Assembly: GCA_043738385.1 (NCBI GenBank) | Contig: JAYUGL010000092.1 | Span: 1-36,767 of the forward strand | Length of the DNA stretch: 36,767 nt | Reading direction: 5' to 3' | From: JANYCD01 sp043738385 | GTDB lineage: Bacteria > Pseudomonadota > Gammaproteobacteria > Burkholderiales > Rhodocyclaceae | Shown: piece by piece, positions 16,962 through 25,382 of the stretch | Layout: each line of letters starts with the position of its first letter | Position numbering within the stretch: position 1 is the first letter of the stretch | Program-made: the position numbers and the translations under genes | The notes under the pieces: generated by a model | Told to the model about the DNA's origin: nothing | The model's input: only the letters and a program-made list of their open reading frames with translations | The model's database searches: none

Positions 16962-17861
16962 ATGAGAATTTCACATCGATCAGGACGCATATGGAAGTTG
17001 GCGCTGCCTCTTTGCGCGGTGATTACCTATGCGACCATAGCCTTGGTGGCGCACCCATCTGTTGCGAACACTGTCGTTGAACGCAATACCTCTGCTGCCG
17101 GCATTCACCCGCCCATAGGGAATGACTGGATAGTCAAACTGCGGCGCGCACCGATTAACGCCGGCACTTCCGCCGACTTGTTTGCGCGCCACGCAGCGCC
17201 GGTTGCCAAGCAAGGGGCTGCACCACCACCCGTCGTGCCCCCTTTCCCATTTTCCTATATGGGAAAGATCACTGCTCAAGGTGGGGTCGCCAAGGTCTTT
17301 TTGTCGCGGGGGGATGACTGGTACGCCGCCGCTCCGGGTAAATTACTGGGCGACCAATACAAGGTGAAGGCCATCCGCGACGATGGTCTCGACCTTGTTT
17401 ATCTGCCGCTGAAGCGAAAGGTCTCAATCGCATTTTCGGCCATGCCGGCACCAGTGGCGCCCGCATGGGCAGGGAATCAGGCGCAGACATCTACCCCCAC
17501 GATTGCTGCAGCGTCGGGGATAGTCGGCGCGACGCAGCCTTACAGTGATTCGGCCTCGACTGTAACGATGGCGCCGCAGGACGGCGGGTCCTACACGCCA
17601 AATAGCTCATCCGACGGCCAGTCCCGCGCTGCCGCGCCGGCCACTGAGCCGTCCGGAACAGACTTGGTGAATATTCCTGGCATGGATATTCGTCCGCCGA
17701 CCTCGACCACCATGCCTATTTCCCCGCCCACTTCGACCACCATGCCTATTTCCCCGTCCACGGCGGGTGGTATGCCGATCCTTCCGGCATCTCCTGGTCC
17801 CATGCCATTTTTGCCAGCCCGGCCTGAGGATGCGATGCCCATGCCAACGCCGGCAAACTAG
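16962..17861 (+). CDS. GspC/PilP-like inner-membrane secretion component with proline-rich tail
   Basis: The protein has 299 residues from the ATG at 16962. Open frame continues up to a TTG at 16872, but that would add a non-conserved leader. It has a basic N-terminus and one membrane anchor (about residues 13-35). A homology-region-like beta domain follows (about 90-157), beginning PFPFSYMGKI and including the GDDWYAAAPGKLLGDQYKV stretch and DLVYLPLKRK. This fits the GspC HR/PilP fold that joins the inner-membrane platform to the secretin. Instead of a PDZ domain, the C-terminus is a low-complexity Pro/Ser/Thr/Met tail. It is the first gene of the + arm of the secretion cluster. The role is inferred from context and the HR-like segment. 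Confidence 0.68.
   Translation: MRISHRSGRIWKLALPLCAVITYATIALVAHPSVANTVVERNTSAAGIHPPIGNDWIVKLRRAPINAGTSADLFARHAAPVAKQGAAPPPVVPPFPFSYMGKITAQGGVAKVFLSRGDDWYAAAPGKLLGDQYKVKAIRDDGLDLVYLPLKRKVSIAFSAMPAPVAPAWAGNQAQTSTPTIAAASGIVGATQPYSDSASTVTMAPQDGGSYTPNSSSDGQSRAAAPATEPSGTDLVNIPGMDIRPPTSTTMPISPPTSTTMPISPSTAGGMPILPASPGPMPFLPARPEDAMPMPTPAN
17694..17753 (+). repeat. 30-bp tandem repeat inside the GspC-like tail
   Basis: Two nearly identical 30-bp units (17694-17723 and 17724-17753) encode PPTSTTMPIS twice. They lie in the proline-rich C-terminal tail and keep the frame. This looks like a recent slippage duplication in a flexible periplasmic tail. Confidence 0.85.
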
Positions 17862-17964
17862 CACGGCCCATGGCCGACACGACAACCCGCAGGAAGACGC
17901 CCTGCGGTATCCTTCGAAACTATTCATTTTGGTGTCAGCCAACCAATAAGCTCGGAGGAGAACC

Positions 17965-18469
17965 ATGAAGACTTCAATGTTCACTAGATCATGTAGTGTC
18001 ACGCTTGGCCGATACATTTCATCGCCATTTAAACCGCATGGCGTGGTTGATTTTGGCGCTGTCCGCAAACGCACGTGCGCTTTGGACATTCCGGATAACA
18101 CCCCATCGGAACCCTCCCTACCGTCCGTTGCCCTGTCCACGGCAGCATTTCCCCTGAGCCCGGCTAAGCACAAGCAACTCGCCACACTCAGGGTCCGTTC
18201 ATTGCCAACCAAGGGCAACTTGATTTCCAAGTGAGGTTCCATGCCAGAACCTTTGGCTCAACCACCTTTGTCAACGCCGACGCCAAATCCGACATTCTCT
18301 GGCCGGCCCGAACGGAGAAGTTGCCGTCTGGCTGATGAACGGCACCGCGCTAGTTTCAGGAACTGTCATCGGGACCATCCCTGCCACCTGGAGTTATCCC
18401 CAATCAGTAGTCACCAAACCCCAGGGTTCGTCTTCGCCCGCTGGTCAAACAGGCGACCTTGACCTATGA
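17965..18469 (+). pseudogene. Frameshifted relic of an exported FG-GAP/VCBS-repeat protein
   Basis: The stretch 17862-18529 contains no intact gene that I recognise. A strong RBS (ggaggag, 17954-17960) precedes the ATG at 17965, which opens an 89-codon frame of no known family. In other frames it holds coherent pieces. One is a signal-peptide-like MAWLILALSANARALW from 18038. Another is NADAKSDILW at 18273-18302, matching the VCBS/FG-GAP calcium loop D-x-N-x-D-x-x-S-D-I-L-W in degenerate form. After a frame change, NGEVAVWLMNGTALVSG follows from 18311, and a stop comes at 18467. Such repeats occur in surface or secreted proteins. The intact ancestor may have been a secretion substrate, but that is inference. 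The 89-residue frame (17965-18234) could still be expressed. Confidence 0.62.
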
Positions 18470-18529
18470 TTTACCCGCCGCGCCCGTCGTAATATCATTC
18501 AAGGCAATAGACTACCCACGGTACTTGAG

Positions 18530-18955
18530 ATGCGCATTCAATTTAAGGGTGATCGAGTTCGCGGTTTTACCTTGCTCGAACTTCTTGTCGTCGTGGCTAT
18601 CATCGCGCTGCTGGCCGGCTATGTGGGGCCGCGCTATTTCGGCCAGATCGGAAAATCGGAAGTCAGCGCGGCGCGCGCCCAGATCGATGCGCTCGATAAA
18701 TCGCTCGACCAGTACCGGCTGGATACCGGCCACTATCCCACGACTGAACAGGGCCTAGCGGCACTGAACGTCGCTCCGCACAACGAACCAAAATGGCGCG
18801 GCCCCTATTTGAAAAAGGCGGTTCCGGCCGACCCGTGGGGCAATGCTTATATCTATCGCCAGCCCGGGGAACATGGAGAATTTGATTTGCTTTCTTATGG
18901 TAAAGACGGCCAACCCGGCGGCAGCGATGAGGCCGCGGATGTGACCAACTGGTAG
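18530..18955 (+). CDS. gspG: Major pseudopilin GspG
   Basis: This 141-residue type II secretion major pseudopilin has a short basic leader ending in Gly12. The prepilin peptidase site is G-FTLLELLVV, with the conserved Glu at mature position 5, followed by the hydrophobic N-terminal helix. The C-terminal part has the GspG hallmarks YPTTEQGLAAL, GPYLKKAVPADPWGNAYIY and DLLSYGKDGQPGG, the last being the calcium-binding region, and ends DVTNW. It assembles into the periplasmic pseudopilus that pushes substrates through the secretin. No prepilin peptidase gene is present in this window. gspF follows after 8 bp. Confidence 0.95.
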   Translation: MRIQFKGDRVRGFTLLELLVVVAIIALLAGYVGPRYFGQIGKSEVSAARAQIDALDKSLDQYRLDTGHYPTTEQGLAALNVAPHNEPKWRGPYLKKAVPADPWGNAYIYRQPGEHGEFDLLSYGKDGQPGGSDEAADVTNW

Positions 18956-18963
18956 GCGGCGGG

Positions 18964-20157
18964 ATGCGCTTCCAGATCAAGGCGGTTGACAGTGCGGATG
19001 CCGTCGTGTCGCTGGAGTTTCAGGCGCAGGACGAGGACGATGCCCGCCAACAGGCGGCGACGCAAGGTTACACGGTGCTTGCAGTGCGTTCGGATCGCCA
19101 TGTCGGCTGGCCGTTTGCACAACGCCACAAAGCTTTCCCGCTCCTGTTTTTCAGCCAGGAATTGCACACGCTGCTCGAGGCAGGGCTGTCCCTGGTCGAA
19201 GCGTTGGAGGGGCTGTCGGCCAAGGAGCGCAATCCGGCGGCAAAAAAAATCGTACGCCGCCTAATCGAAATCCTGCGCGAAGGAAAATCTTTCTCCCACG
19301 CGTTGCGCCAATCCCCGGCGGTATTCCCGGCCTTGTATGTGGCGGCAGTGAGCGCCAGCGAAAAGACCGGCGACCTTGGTGACGCGCTGTCGCGTTATAT
19401 CGCCTACCGTACCCAGGTGGATCTGGTCAAGCGCAAGATTCTGACGTCGTCCATCTATCCCTTGCTGTTGCTGGGCGTGGGCGGGATGGTGGTCATGTTC
19501 CTCATGTTCTATGTGGTGCCGCGCTTTAGCCACGTCTACGAGGATGTCGGGCGTGGCAAGCTGCCGTTGTTGTCGCAATGGCTGATGGCATGGGGCAGCA
19601 CGGTCGAGGCGCACGCGGCGCTGATCCTGGGCGCCATTGCTGTGGCTGTTGCCGCCTGCGTATGGGCTGTCACCACCGGTCGGGCCGCGGCCTGGATCGA
19701 GGACCGGCTGTGGCGTGTGCCGAGCCTGCATGAGCGCTTGCTTGCCTACCAACTATCGCGCTTTTACCGCACGGTGGGCATGTTGTTGCGCGGCGGTGTG
19801 CCGCTGGTGACCGCCATGAGCATGACCTCCGGGTTGCTGCGGCCGGCCTTGCGCGCAGGGCTGGCGCGGGCCGTCACCCAGGTCAGCGCCGGCCGTCCGA
19901 TCTCGCAGGTCATGGAGGCCGAGCATCTGGCCACGCCGGTCGCCCTGCGCATGTTGGCGGTGGGTGAGCGTGCCGGCAACATGGGCGAGATGATGGAGCG
20001 GATCGCTGTGTTTCACGAGCAGGAGATCGCCCACTGGCTCGACTGGTTTACGCGCATGTTCGAGCCGCTGCTGATGGCGGTGATCGGCCTGGTGATCGGG
20101 GGTATAGTCATCCTCATGTATATGCCGATATTCGATCTGGCGGGCAATATTCGATGA
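18964..20157 (+). CDS. gspF: Inner-membrane platform protein GspF/PilC family
   Basis: The 397-residue polytopic platform protein has an N-terminal cytoplasmic domain. Two homologous T2SSF domains follow (about residues 62-185 and 265-387), each with LLEAGLSLVEAL- or LLRGGVPLVTAM-type motifs and EKTGDLGDAL- or ERAGNMGEMM-type motifs. Three transmembrane helices lie near 160-185, 210-235 and 365-385. It couples the GspE ATPase to pseudopilus assembly. Length and layout are normal. Its stop overlaps the gspE start by 4 bp (ATGA). Confidence 0.94.
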   Translation: MRFQIKAVDSADAVVSLEFQAQDEDDARQQAATQGYTVLAVRSDRHVGWPFAQRHKAFPLLFFSQELHTLLEAGLSLVEALEGLSAKERNPAAKKIVRRLIEILREGKSFSHALRQSPAVFPALYVAAVSASEKTGDLGDALSRYIAYRTQVDLVKRKILTSSIYPLLLLGVGGMVVMFLMFYVVPRFSHVYEDVGRGKLPLLSQWLMAWGSTVEAHAALILGAIAVAVAACVWAVTTGRAAAWIEDRLWRVPSLHERLLAYQLSRFYRTVGMLLRGGVPLVTAMSMTSGLLRPALRAGLARAVTQVSAGRPISQVMEAEHLATPVALRMLAVGERAGNMGEMMERIAVFHEQEIAHWLDWFTRMFEPLLMAVIGLVIGGIVILMYMPIFDLAGNIR

Positions 20158-21851
20158 GTTTTCAGCCCTCGTCGCCGGCCGAGATTGTTACGCCCGAGGA
20201 ATTGCGCCGCGCCCGCGCTGACGCGCTTGCAACCGGACGCCGCGCGGTCGAGGTGCTTGATGAGCAGCTCAGCCTGCCTGCCGAGTTGTTCATCGCGAGG
20301 CTCGGCGCCAGTTTCCGCTTCGAACCGTTGTCGATGACGGAGCTGCGCGACCTTGCGCCGGCTTTTGATGTCATCTCGTACCCTGAAGCCATTCAGCGCC
20401 ACTGCCTCACTGCCCGCGATATGCAGGGTATGCTCCTTGTGGTACTTGATGATCCGCTGGGGGCCGATCTTCAATCCTGGGTCGAAGAGAAGATCGCTGA
20501 ACCATTTTCCTGGCGACTGACGTATTTCACTGACCTTCAGGCTTACCTGGCCCAGCACGAGGAAAAATTTCAGGCGCTGGACAGTGTGGTGGCTGAGCGC
20601 AGGGCGAAGCGCAGGGAATCTACGGATGGCGGTGTCGAAGACTTGTCGCTGATCGCGATCAGCGGTGAATCGAGCGAAGTCGTGCGGCTGGTGAGTTCGA
20701 CGCTGCGCGATGCGTTGAAGAACGGCGCCAGCGACATCCATTTTGAGAGCATCGCAGCCGGCCTCGTGATCAAGTTCCGCATCGACGGCCTGCTCAACCA
20801 GGTCAAGAGCATTCCCGATTCGCGCCAGGCCGAAGAGGCCATCTCACGCATCAAGGTTCTCGCTGAACTCGATATTACAGAGCGGCGAGTACCGCAAGAC
20901 GGCCGCTTCAAGGCGGTTGACCGGGGTCGCGAAATAGACTTTCGCGTATCCATCATGCCCAGCATCTTCGGCGAGGACGCGGTGCTGCGCGTGCTTGACA
21001 AGCAGGCGCTGCTCGACTCGGTGAAAGTGCTCAGCCTGTCCAATCTGGGCTTCGAGCCCGAGGCGGTGACGGCGCTGCGGCGCATGGCCAACGAGCCCTA
21101 CGGCATGTTGCTGGTGACCGGACCGACCGGCAGTGGCAAGACCACCACGTTGTACGCCGCGATCACCGAGATCAACAAAGGTACCGACAAAATCGTCACC
21201 ATTGAAGATCCGGTCGAATACCAGCTTCCGGGCGTGCTGCAAATTCCCGTCAACGAGAAAAAGGGACTGACTTTCGCTGTCGGGCTGCGCTCAATCCTCC
21301 GCCATGATCCAGACCGCATCATGGTGGGCGAAATACGCGATCCGGAAACGGCCAACATCGCGGTGCAATCGGCGCTCACCGGCCACCTCGTATTTACGAC
21401 GGTTCACGCCAACAATGCGTTCGACGTGATCGGGCGCTTCATGCATATGCAGGTCGACCTCTACAGCTTTGTGTCGGCCTTGAACGGCATACTTGCGCAG
21501 CGGCTGTTACGGCTGATCTGTCCGCAGTGCGCGGTCGCAGATAAGCCGGACCCACAACTGATCATCGATTCCGGCCTTGCGGTAGATGCAGTGGCTGGCT
21601 ACAACTTTCGCATCGGACGGGGTTGCGGCCATTGTCGCGGCACCGGGTATTACGGCCGCAAGGCAATTGCCGAAATGCTGTTGCTCAATGACGAGCTGCG
21701 CCAACTGATCATCAGTCGGGCGCCGGCGATGCAGCTCAAGGCGGCGGCGCATGCGAATGGAACCCGCTTCCTGCGTGAATCCGCGCTCGCTGCGGTGTGC
21801 AGCGGAAAAACCACTTTGCAGGAGATCAACCGTGTCACCTTTGTGGCGTGA
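20154..21851 (+). CDS. gspE: Secretion ATPase GspE/PilB family
   Basis: The 565-residue cytoplasmic hexameric ATPase powers pseudopilus assembly. An N-terminal GspE/MshEN-like domain occupies about the first 150 residues. The ATPase core carries SDIHFE, FRIDGLLNQV, Walker A GPTGSGKTTTLYAA (about 322-335), the Asp box TIEDPVEYQLPG, Walker B ILRHDPDRIMVGEIRDPETA and the His box TGHLVFTTVHANNA. A zinc-binding module follows with CPQC near 455 and CGHC near 490. All catalytic motifs are intact. The 3' end overlaps the next gene by 20 bp. Confidence 0.95.
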   Translation: MSFQPSSPAEIVTPEELRRARADALATGRRAVEVLDEQLSLPAELFIARLGASFRFEPLSMTELRDLAPAFDVISYPEAIQRHCLTARDMQGMLLVVLDDPLGADLQSWVEEKIAEPFSWRLTYFTDLQAYLAQHEEKFQALDSVVAERRAKRRESTDGGVEDLSLIAISGESSEVVRLVSSTLRDALKNGASDIHFESIAAGLVIKFRIDGLLNQVKSIPDSRQAEEAISRIKVLAELDITERRVPQDGRFKAVDRGREIDFRVSIMPSIFGEDAVLRVLDKQALLDSVKVLSLSNLGFEPEAVTALRRMANEPYGMLLVTGPTGSGKTTTLYAAITEINKGTDKIVTIEDPVEYQLPGVLQIPVNEKKGLTFAVGLRSILRHDPDRIMVGEIRDPETANIAVQSALTGHLVFTTVHANNAFDVIGRFMHMQVDLYSFVSALNGILAQRLLRLICPQCAVADKPDPQLIIDSGLAVDAVAGYNFRIGRGCGHCRGTGYYGRKAIAEMLLLNDELRQLIISRAPAMQLKAAAHANGTRFLRESALAAVCSGKTTLQEINRVTFVA

Positions 21852-22671
21852 CCGGTTGAGTGTTTATGTCGCACCCGACCGGTTGTCGGCGGTGCGTTGG
21901 CGGCGCGGGCTGCATCCGGAAATTTCGGATAAAACAAGCCGCCCCTGCGAGCCGCTGTCTGGCTCGGAAAGTGACCTGGGATCGATTACACAGACGCTGG
22001 CGGCCCTGCTGCTCGATCAGCCCGGCAGTGCGGATGTAGTGTTGGTGCTGTCCAGCCACTTCTCCCGTTACGCGCTGATTCCGTGGAGCGAGGAACTCAC
22101 GGGCGCAGAGGAAATCGATGCGCTCGTCCGCCATCATTTCACCAGAATCTATGGCGATGCTGCGCGTCTGTGGTCACTGCGGCTCAGTGCGGAGACGAAA
22201 GGCGCTGCGCGCGTGGCCTGTGCCTTGGACACCACTCTGCTGGATGCATTGCGCGCCGTGTGCGCGGGCACACCACACCGACTACGCTCGATTCAGCCAG
22301 CATTGATGGCAGTATTTAACGGTTGGCGGCGTGAGCTTGGTGAAGAGGATGGCTGGCTTGTCGTAGTCGAGCCGCAGCGCGTTTGTTCGGCGCGTATTGC
22401 CAGCGGAGGCTGGCGCCAGATACGCACTTCACGCGTGCACCCGGGACAGACAATTGACCTTACCGAACTGCTCGAACGCGAAATGACCCTGTCTGGCGAG
22501 ATTGGCGTTCCCCGCAATGCGATGGTGTTTGCGCCATTCGCGACGGACCTTCCGGAGCTACCGGGCTGGTCGATGCGACGGCTGAAGTCCGCTGAACAAT
22601 CGGGTTACAACCCCGACCTCGACTCAGCCTATTCGCTTGCGCTACTGGGGCGGCACGGATGCGCCCGCTGA
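21832..22671 (+). CDS. PilM/GspL cytoplasmic-domain-like protein
   Basis: The GTG at 21832 gives 279 residues. It sits after a GGAG ribosome-binding site inside the gspE 3' end. An in-frame upstream start at 21751 would overlap gspE by 101 bp. The protein starts MSPLWRDRLSVYVAPDRLSA. It continues VVLVLSSHFSRYALIPWSEE, a block seen in the actin-like cytoplasmic part of GspL/PilM in such clusters. It has no C-terminal membrane segment, unlike full GspL. The next gene supplies a membrane-anchored PilN-like partner, so the pair corresponds to a split GspL or to PilM plus PilN. Assignment rests on position and weak motifs. Confidence 0.65.
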   Translation: MSPLWRDRLSVYVAPDRLSAVRWRRGLHPEISDKTSRPCEPLSGSESDLGSITQTLAALLLDQPGSADVVLVLSSHFSRYALIPWSEELTGAEEIDALVRHHFTRIYGDAARLWSLRLSAETKGAARVACALDTTLLDALRAVCAGTPHRLRSIQPALMAVFNGWRRELGEEDGWLVVVEPQRVCSARIASGGWRQIRTSRVHPGQTIDLTELLEREMTLSGEIGVPRNAMVFAPFATDLPELPGWSMRRLKSAEQSGYNPDLDSAYSLALLGRHGCAR

Positions 22672-23186
22672 GACTCGACTTCGAACGCGCACCGCACATG
22701 CCCGGCAGGCCGGGATGGATCGTTCTGTTCACGGGCGTTTTGATCACTGTAGCAATCACGATTTGGTTTCAACAGATTCGCACAGAAACAAAGTCCATTC
22801 AAGCGCGGCTTGAACTGCTCGGCGATACTGACCCATCACGCCTTAAAAGGGCTTCCGATTCACCGGCCGACCAGGCGCACCAGGACGAGATTCAGCGTGC
22901 TACGTTGATCGTGCGGCAACTTGAGTTACCTTGGGGTTCGCTGTTTGCGGCGCTGGAGGCAGCTCACGGCGATGACGTTACCCTCGTTGCACTTCAGCCC
23001 GATAGTCAAAGGAATTTGGTGCACATTACTGTCGAGGCATCGGACAAGGCAGCCATGCTGGCCTATCTGCGACGACTATCAGGTGGCGGTGTGTTTTCGG
23101 CGGCGTATCTGCTCAGCCACCAGGAACAGCCGACGGACCCGAGCAGGCCACTGCTATTTACTGTCGAAGCTTCATTCGCGCCATGA
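22659..23186 (+). CDS. PilN/GspL C-terminal-like inner-membrane protein
   Basis: The protein has 175 residues. A short basic N-terminus (MRPLRLDFER) is followed by a single transmembrane helix (about residues 20-37), a periplasmic coiled-coil stretch and a ferredoxin-like domain. This is the topology of PilN, or of the periplasmic half of GspL. The FDFE/LDFER-like start resembles the PilN segment that binds PilM. It overlaps the upstream gene by 13 bp and the next by 4 bp (ATGA). It would scaffold the secretin-platform connection with the PilM- and PilO-like neighbours. No catalytic role is expected. Confidence 0.68.
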   Translation: MRPLRLDFERAPHMPGRPGWIVLFTGVLITVAITIWFQQIRTETKSIQARLELLGDTDPSRLKRASDSPADQAHQDEIQRATLIVRQLELPWGSLFAALEAAHGDDVTLVALQPDSQRNLVHITVEASDKAAMLAYLRRLSGGGVFSAAYLLSHQEQPTDPSRPLLFTVEASFAP

Positions 23187-23770
23187 AAGCACTGGCTGCC
23201 GAATTGAATCGTCGACTAAATATGCTGGGTCTGCCAGGCACGCTCGGTATAGGCTTGCTGCTTTTCTGCGGGGTATTCTTTCTCTCGACGATTGCACCGA
23301 TGCAAGGGCAGCTTGGGCGCCTGCATTCCGGTCGGCTGGGAACCTCTGTGGGAGGACCGGCGGAGCGGGCTTTGCTCGCCGCGCGTCGCCTGCCCTCAGC
23401 GCAACTCGCCGAGTTTTACGATGCATTTCCAACCGGTAAAGACATTCCTGCCGCGCTGGAGAAAATTTATGCGCTTGCACAAGCGCAAGGCCTGCAATTG
23501 CCCAAGGCGGAGTACCGCTTGATCGGCGAGGCGGATGCGAAGCTGGAGCGTTACCAGATCAGTCTGCCGTTCAAGGCAAGCTACCCGCAGGTTCGGCAGT
23601 TCACGGCTGCGATGCTCAACGAATTGCAAACCGTTTCGCTGGACGAACTCAAGTTCGAAAGATCAGGCAGTGATCCGAACCAGCTTGAAGTTCAAATCAA
23701 GCTGACCCTGTTTGTGCGTGCCGCTTCCAGTGTCGGTTCCACTTTGGCCCGTGGGCAAGACAGCAAATAA
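23183..23770 (+). CDS. PilO/GspM-like inner-membrane scaffold protein
   Basis: The 195-residue bitopic protein has one N-terminal transmembrane helix (about residues 20-38). A short coiled coil and a ferredoxin-like domain follow, with YQISLPFKASYPQVRQFTA and LDELKFERSGSD, a pattern typical of PilO/GspM. It completes a PilM-N-O set downstream of gspE. It is the last gene of the + arm. About 150 bp separate it from the convergent last gene of the - arm. I see no convincing intrinsic terminator in that gap, only a 7-bp stem with a wobble near 23905-23932. Confidence 0.7.
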   Translation: MKALAAELNRRLNMLGLPGTLGIGLLLFCGVFFLSTIAPMQGQLGRLHSGRLGTSVGGPAERALLAARRLPSAQLAEFYDAFPTGKDIPAALEKIYALAQAQGLQLPKAEYRLIGEADAKLERYQISLPFKASYPQVRQFTAAMLNELQTVSLDELKFERSGSDPNQLEVQIKLTLFVRAASSVGSTLARGQDSK

Positions 23771-23921
23771 GTCGGGTCAGGGCAGGCAGCTCAACAGTAA
23801 TCAGCACGATCGGACGCAGGAGGGAAGGCGGCATTTTGCTGTCTGACGCGCGCCAATTCCCCCGAACACCAGCGGGAAATGAAAATGTCGCTTCATCGCT
23901 CTGTGATCCCTGCAATCACAT

Positions 23922-24518
23922 TCACAGGGGTGATTTTGGCGTTGCCGGAGGCGCGTTCGATGAACTACCGAGGTCGGCGACGGTGAACTTCCAGTCTGAA
24001 TACATTTTTTGACTTTCGAAGTTTTGATCGACCTTCCGAAAATTTGCAATCTTTAGCGGTTCCTCTTCGGATTTGCTATAGACACCGACGATGCCTCCAT
24101 CCGCTCTCTTGATAAGGCCCCAGTCGTTTCCGCCAGTGATCGGGTCGCGATAGAGATTGCGCAGATAACGGGTAATTGCCAACTGTCCTTCATCTTTCAG
24201 CAGCGTCGTGAGGGTCATCGGATAACGTCTGTTTAGTCCTCCGGCGGCCGTGGAGTAACGCGCGATCGCGCGCCGATATTGATCACCTACGAACAATAAC
24301 TGGGCCTCTTTCTCACGCTTTCGCTCGGTGCGCGAGAGGGTGCCGATGGCCGCCATGCCAATTCCCATAATGGCAATCAATACCAGCAACAGAAAATAGG
24401 TAAATCCGCGCTGGACTATCGCAGCCAGGGCAATCCTCCGAACTGGGGGGTTCCGCTTTGCGGAAAAATAGTAGGCGCGCAAACCGTTCGACCTACCATT
24501 CCCGATATTCACGTCCAT
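23922..24518 (-). CDS. Atypical pseudopilin lacking Glu5
   Basis: The prepilin-like protein has 198 residues from the ATG at 24518. Its hydrophobic segment is GFTYFLLLVLIAIMGIGMA. The cleavage glycine and Phe are present, but Leu replaces the usual Glu at mature position 5, as in tip pseudopilins such as GspK. The C-terminal part has YPMTLTTLLKDEG and ITGGNDWGLIKRADGGIVGV, typical of small pseudopilins in such clusters. From this ATG the leader would be unusually long (about 37 residues). A CTG at 24428, six nt after a GGAGG, would give the short leader MAAIVQRG instead. It overlaps the upstream gene by 26 bp if the ATG is used. A minor, probably tip-located subunit is the best guess. Confidence 0.72.
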   Translation of the reverse strand: MDVNIGNGRSNGLRAYYFSAKRNPPVRRIALAAIVQRGFTYFLLLVLIAIMGIGMAAIGTLSRTERKREKEAQLLFVGDQYRRAIARYSTAAGGLNRRYPMTLTTLLKDEGQLAITRYLRNLYRDPITGGNDWGLIKRADGGIVGVYSKSEEEPLKIANFRKVDQNFESQKMYSDWKFTVADLGSSSNAPPATPKSPL

Positions 24519-24879
24519 CGCTGCCGGTGCCCGTGCCGCCGCTGTGTATGTCAAATACTGCACCCATCTCGGCATTGGCCGGGGGCACAATGACCCATGT
24601 GTCGGCGCTGTCCGTGAGCGGGTCAACCGGAATTTTGCGCAGATATTTCCGCGCCACCAAGGCATCAAGACTATCCGGATACTTGCCTCTGTCGCCGTAG
24701 TATTTGTCGATCACCTGCCGCAACGTGGCCAGATTTTCCTTGAGCACGGCCTCCTTGGCCGTGTCAAGGCTGTGATAGTAGCGGGGTGTGACGATGGCCA
24801 AAAGGGTAGCCACAATCGCCAGCACCACCAGCAACTCGATCAGCGTGAATGCGAGACACCGCCGTGGCCAACTTACCAT
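24493..24879 (-). CDS. GspG/H-like pseudopilin with Ala at the cleavage site
   Basis: This 128-residue pseudopilin has a ten-residue leader (MVSWPRRCLA) followed by FTLIELLVVLAIVATLL. Glu5 is intact. The residue before the cleavage point is Ala rather than the nearly invariant Gly, which some prepilin peptidases tolerate poorly. The globular part has YYGDRGKYPDSLDALVARKY and KIPVDPLTDSADTW, and ends DGREYREW, like its upstream neighbour's PYREW. The two are therefore probably diverged duplicates. It overlaps the upstream pseudopilin gene by 7 bp. It is a minor pseudopilus subunit by context. Confidence 0.85.
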   Translation of the reverse strand: MVSWPRRCLAFTLIELLVVLAIVATLLAIVTPRYYHSLDTAKEAVLKENLATLRQVIDKYYGDRGKYPDSLDALVARKYLRKIPVDPLTDSADTWVIVPPANAEMGAVFDIHSGGTGTGSDGREYREW

Positions 24880-25370
24880 TCGCGATAAGGAATATCGTTT
24901 AGCCCGATATCAGGCGACTTCGAGTATACGTCGAACACATCGTTGCCTTCTTTCGGGTCGGACGCATCGCTTGCGTAGCTGCGTTTGCCCCAGGTATCGG
25001 CCGCATTGGGGGTGTCAGTGGTCACGAAGGGATTGCGCGGGATGCGTCGCAGAAAGTAGATTTTTGCCTTCTTGGGATTCTTCTGGTCTATCACGCCGTC
25101 GACCAGAACTTCCAGCGAGTGCGGATAACCTGACTCATCCGGGGGTTTGCTGATCCTGCCTTCGTCGACAGCCTGCTTGTAAGCATCGATCGCCGTTCTG
25201 ATTTCGCGCAGGTTACTACTCAAGTCCTGCTCCTTGCTGCGTTTTACAACCAGTTCGGTCATGGGAACCGCGACACTGGCGAGCAGGGCGACGATGAGTA
25301 CGGTGATGAGTAGTTCGATCAGCGTAAAGCCGCTGATCCGTTGATCACGAGCCGGGGACGGATTCAGCAT
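24873..25370 (-). CDS. GspG-like pseudopilin
   Basis: This 165-residue pseudopilin has a 14-residue leader ending in Gly, then FTLIELLITVLIVALLASVA with Glu5 present. The soluble part contains SSNLREIRTAIDAYKQA, GYPHSLEVLVDGV, RRIPRNPF and a C-terminal VFDVYSKSPDIGLND ending in PYREW. It begins 12 bp after the secretin gene stop and overlaps the next pseudopilin gene, so the three are one transcription unit with the secretin. It is probably a minor pseudopilin, because the canonical GspG is encoded in the + arm. The letter assignment (H, I or J) is not supported. Confidence 0.88.
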   Translation of the reverse strand: MLNPSPARDQRISGFTLIELLITVLIVALLASVAVPMTELVVKRSKEQDLSSNLREIRTAIDAYKQAVDEGRISKPPDESGYPHSLEVLVDGVIDQKNPKKAKIYFLRRIPRNPFVTTDTPNAADTWGKRSYASDASDPKEGNDVFDVYSKSPDIGLNDIPYREW

Positions 25371-25382
25371 GCGTGCTGAATT

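Noticed and set aside
23905..23932. A 7-bp stem (ATCCCTG/CAGGGGT) in the convergent gap as a terminator
   Set aside because: It contains a wobble pair, has no proper T-tract in either direction and overlaps the stop codon of the - strand gene.
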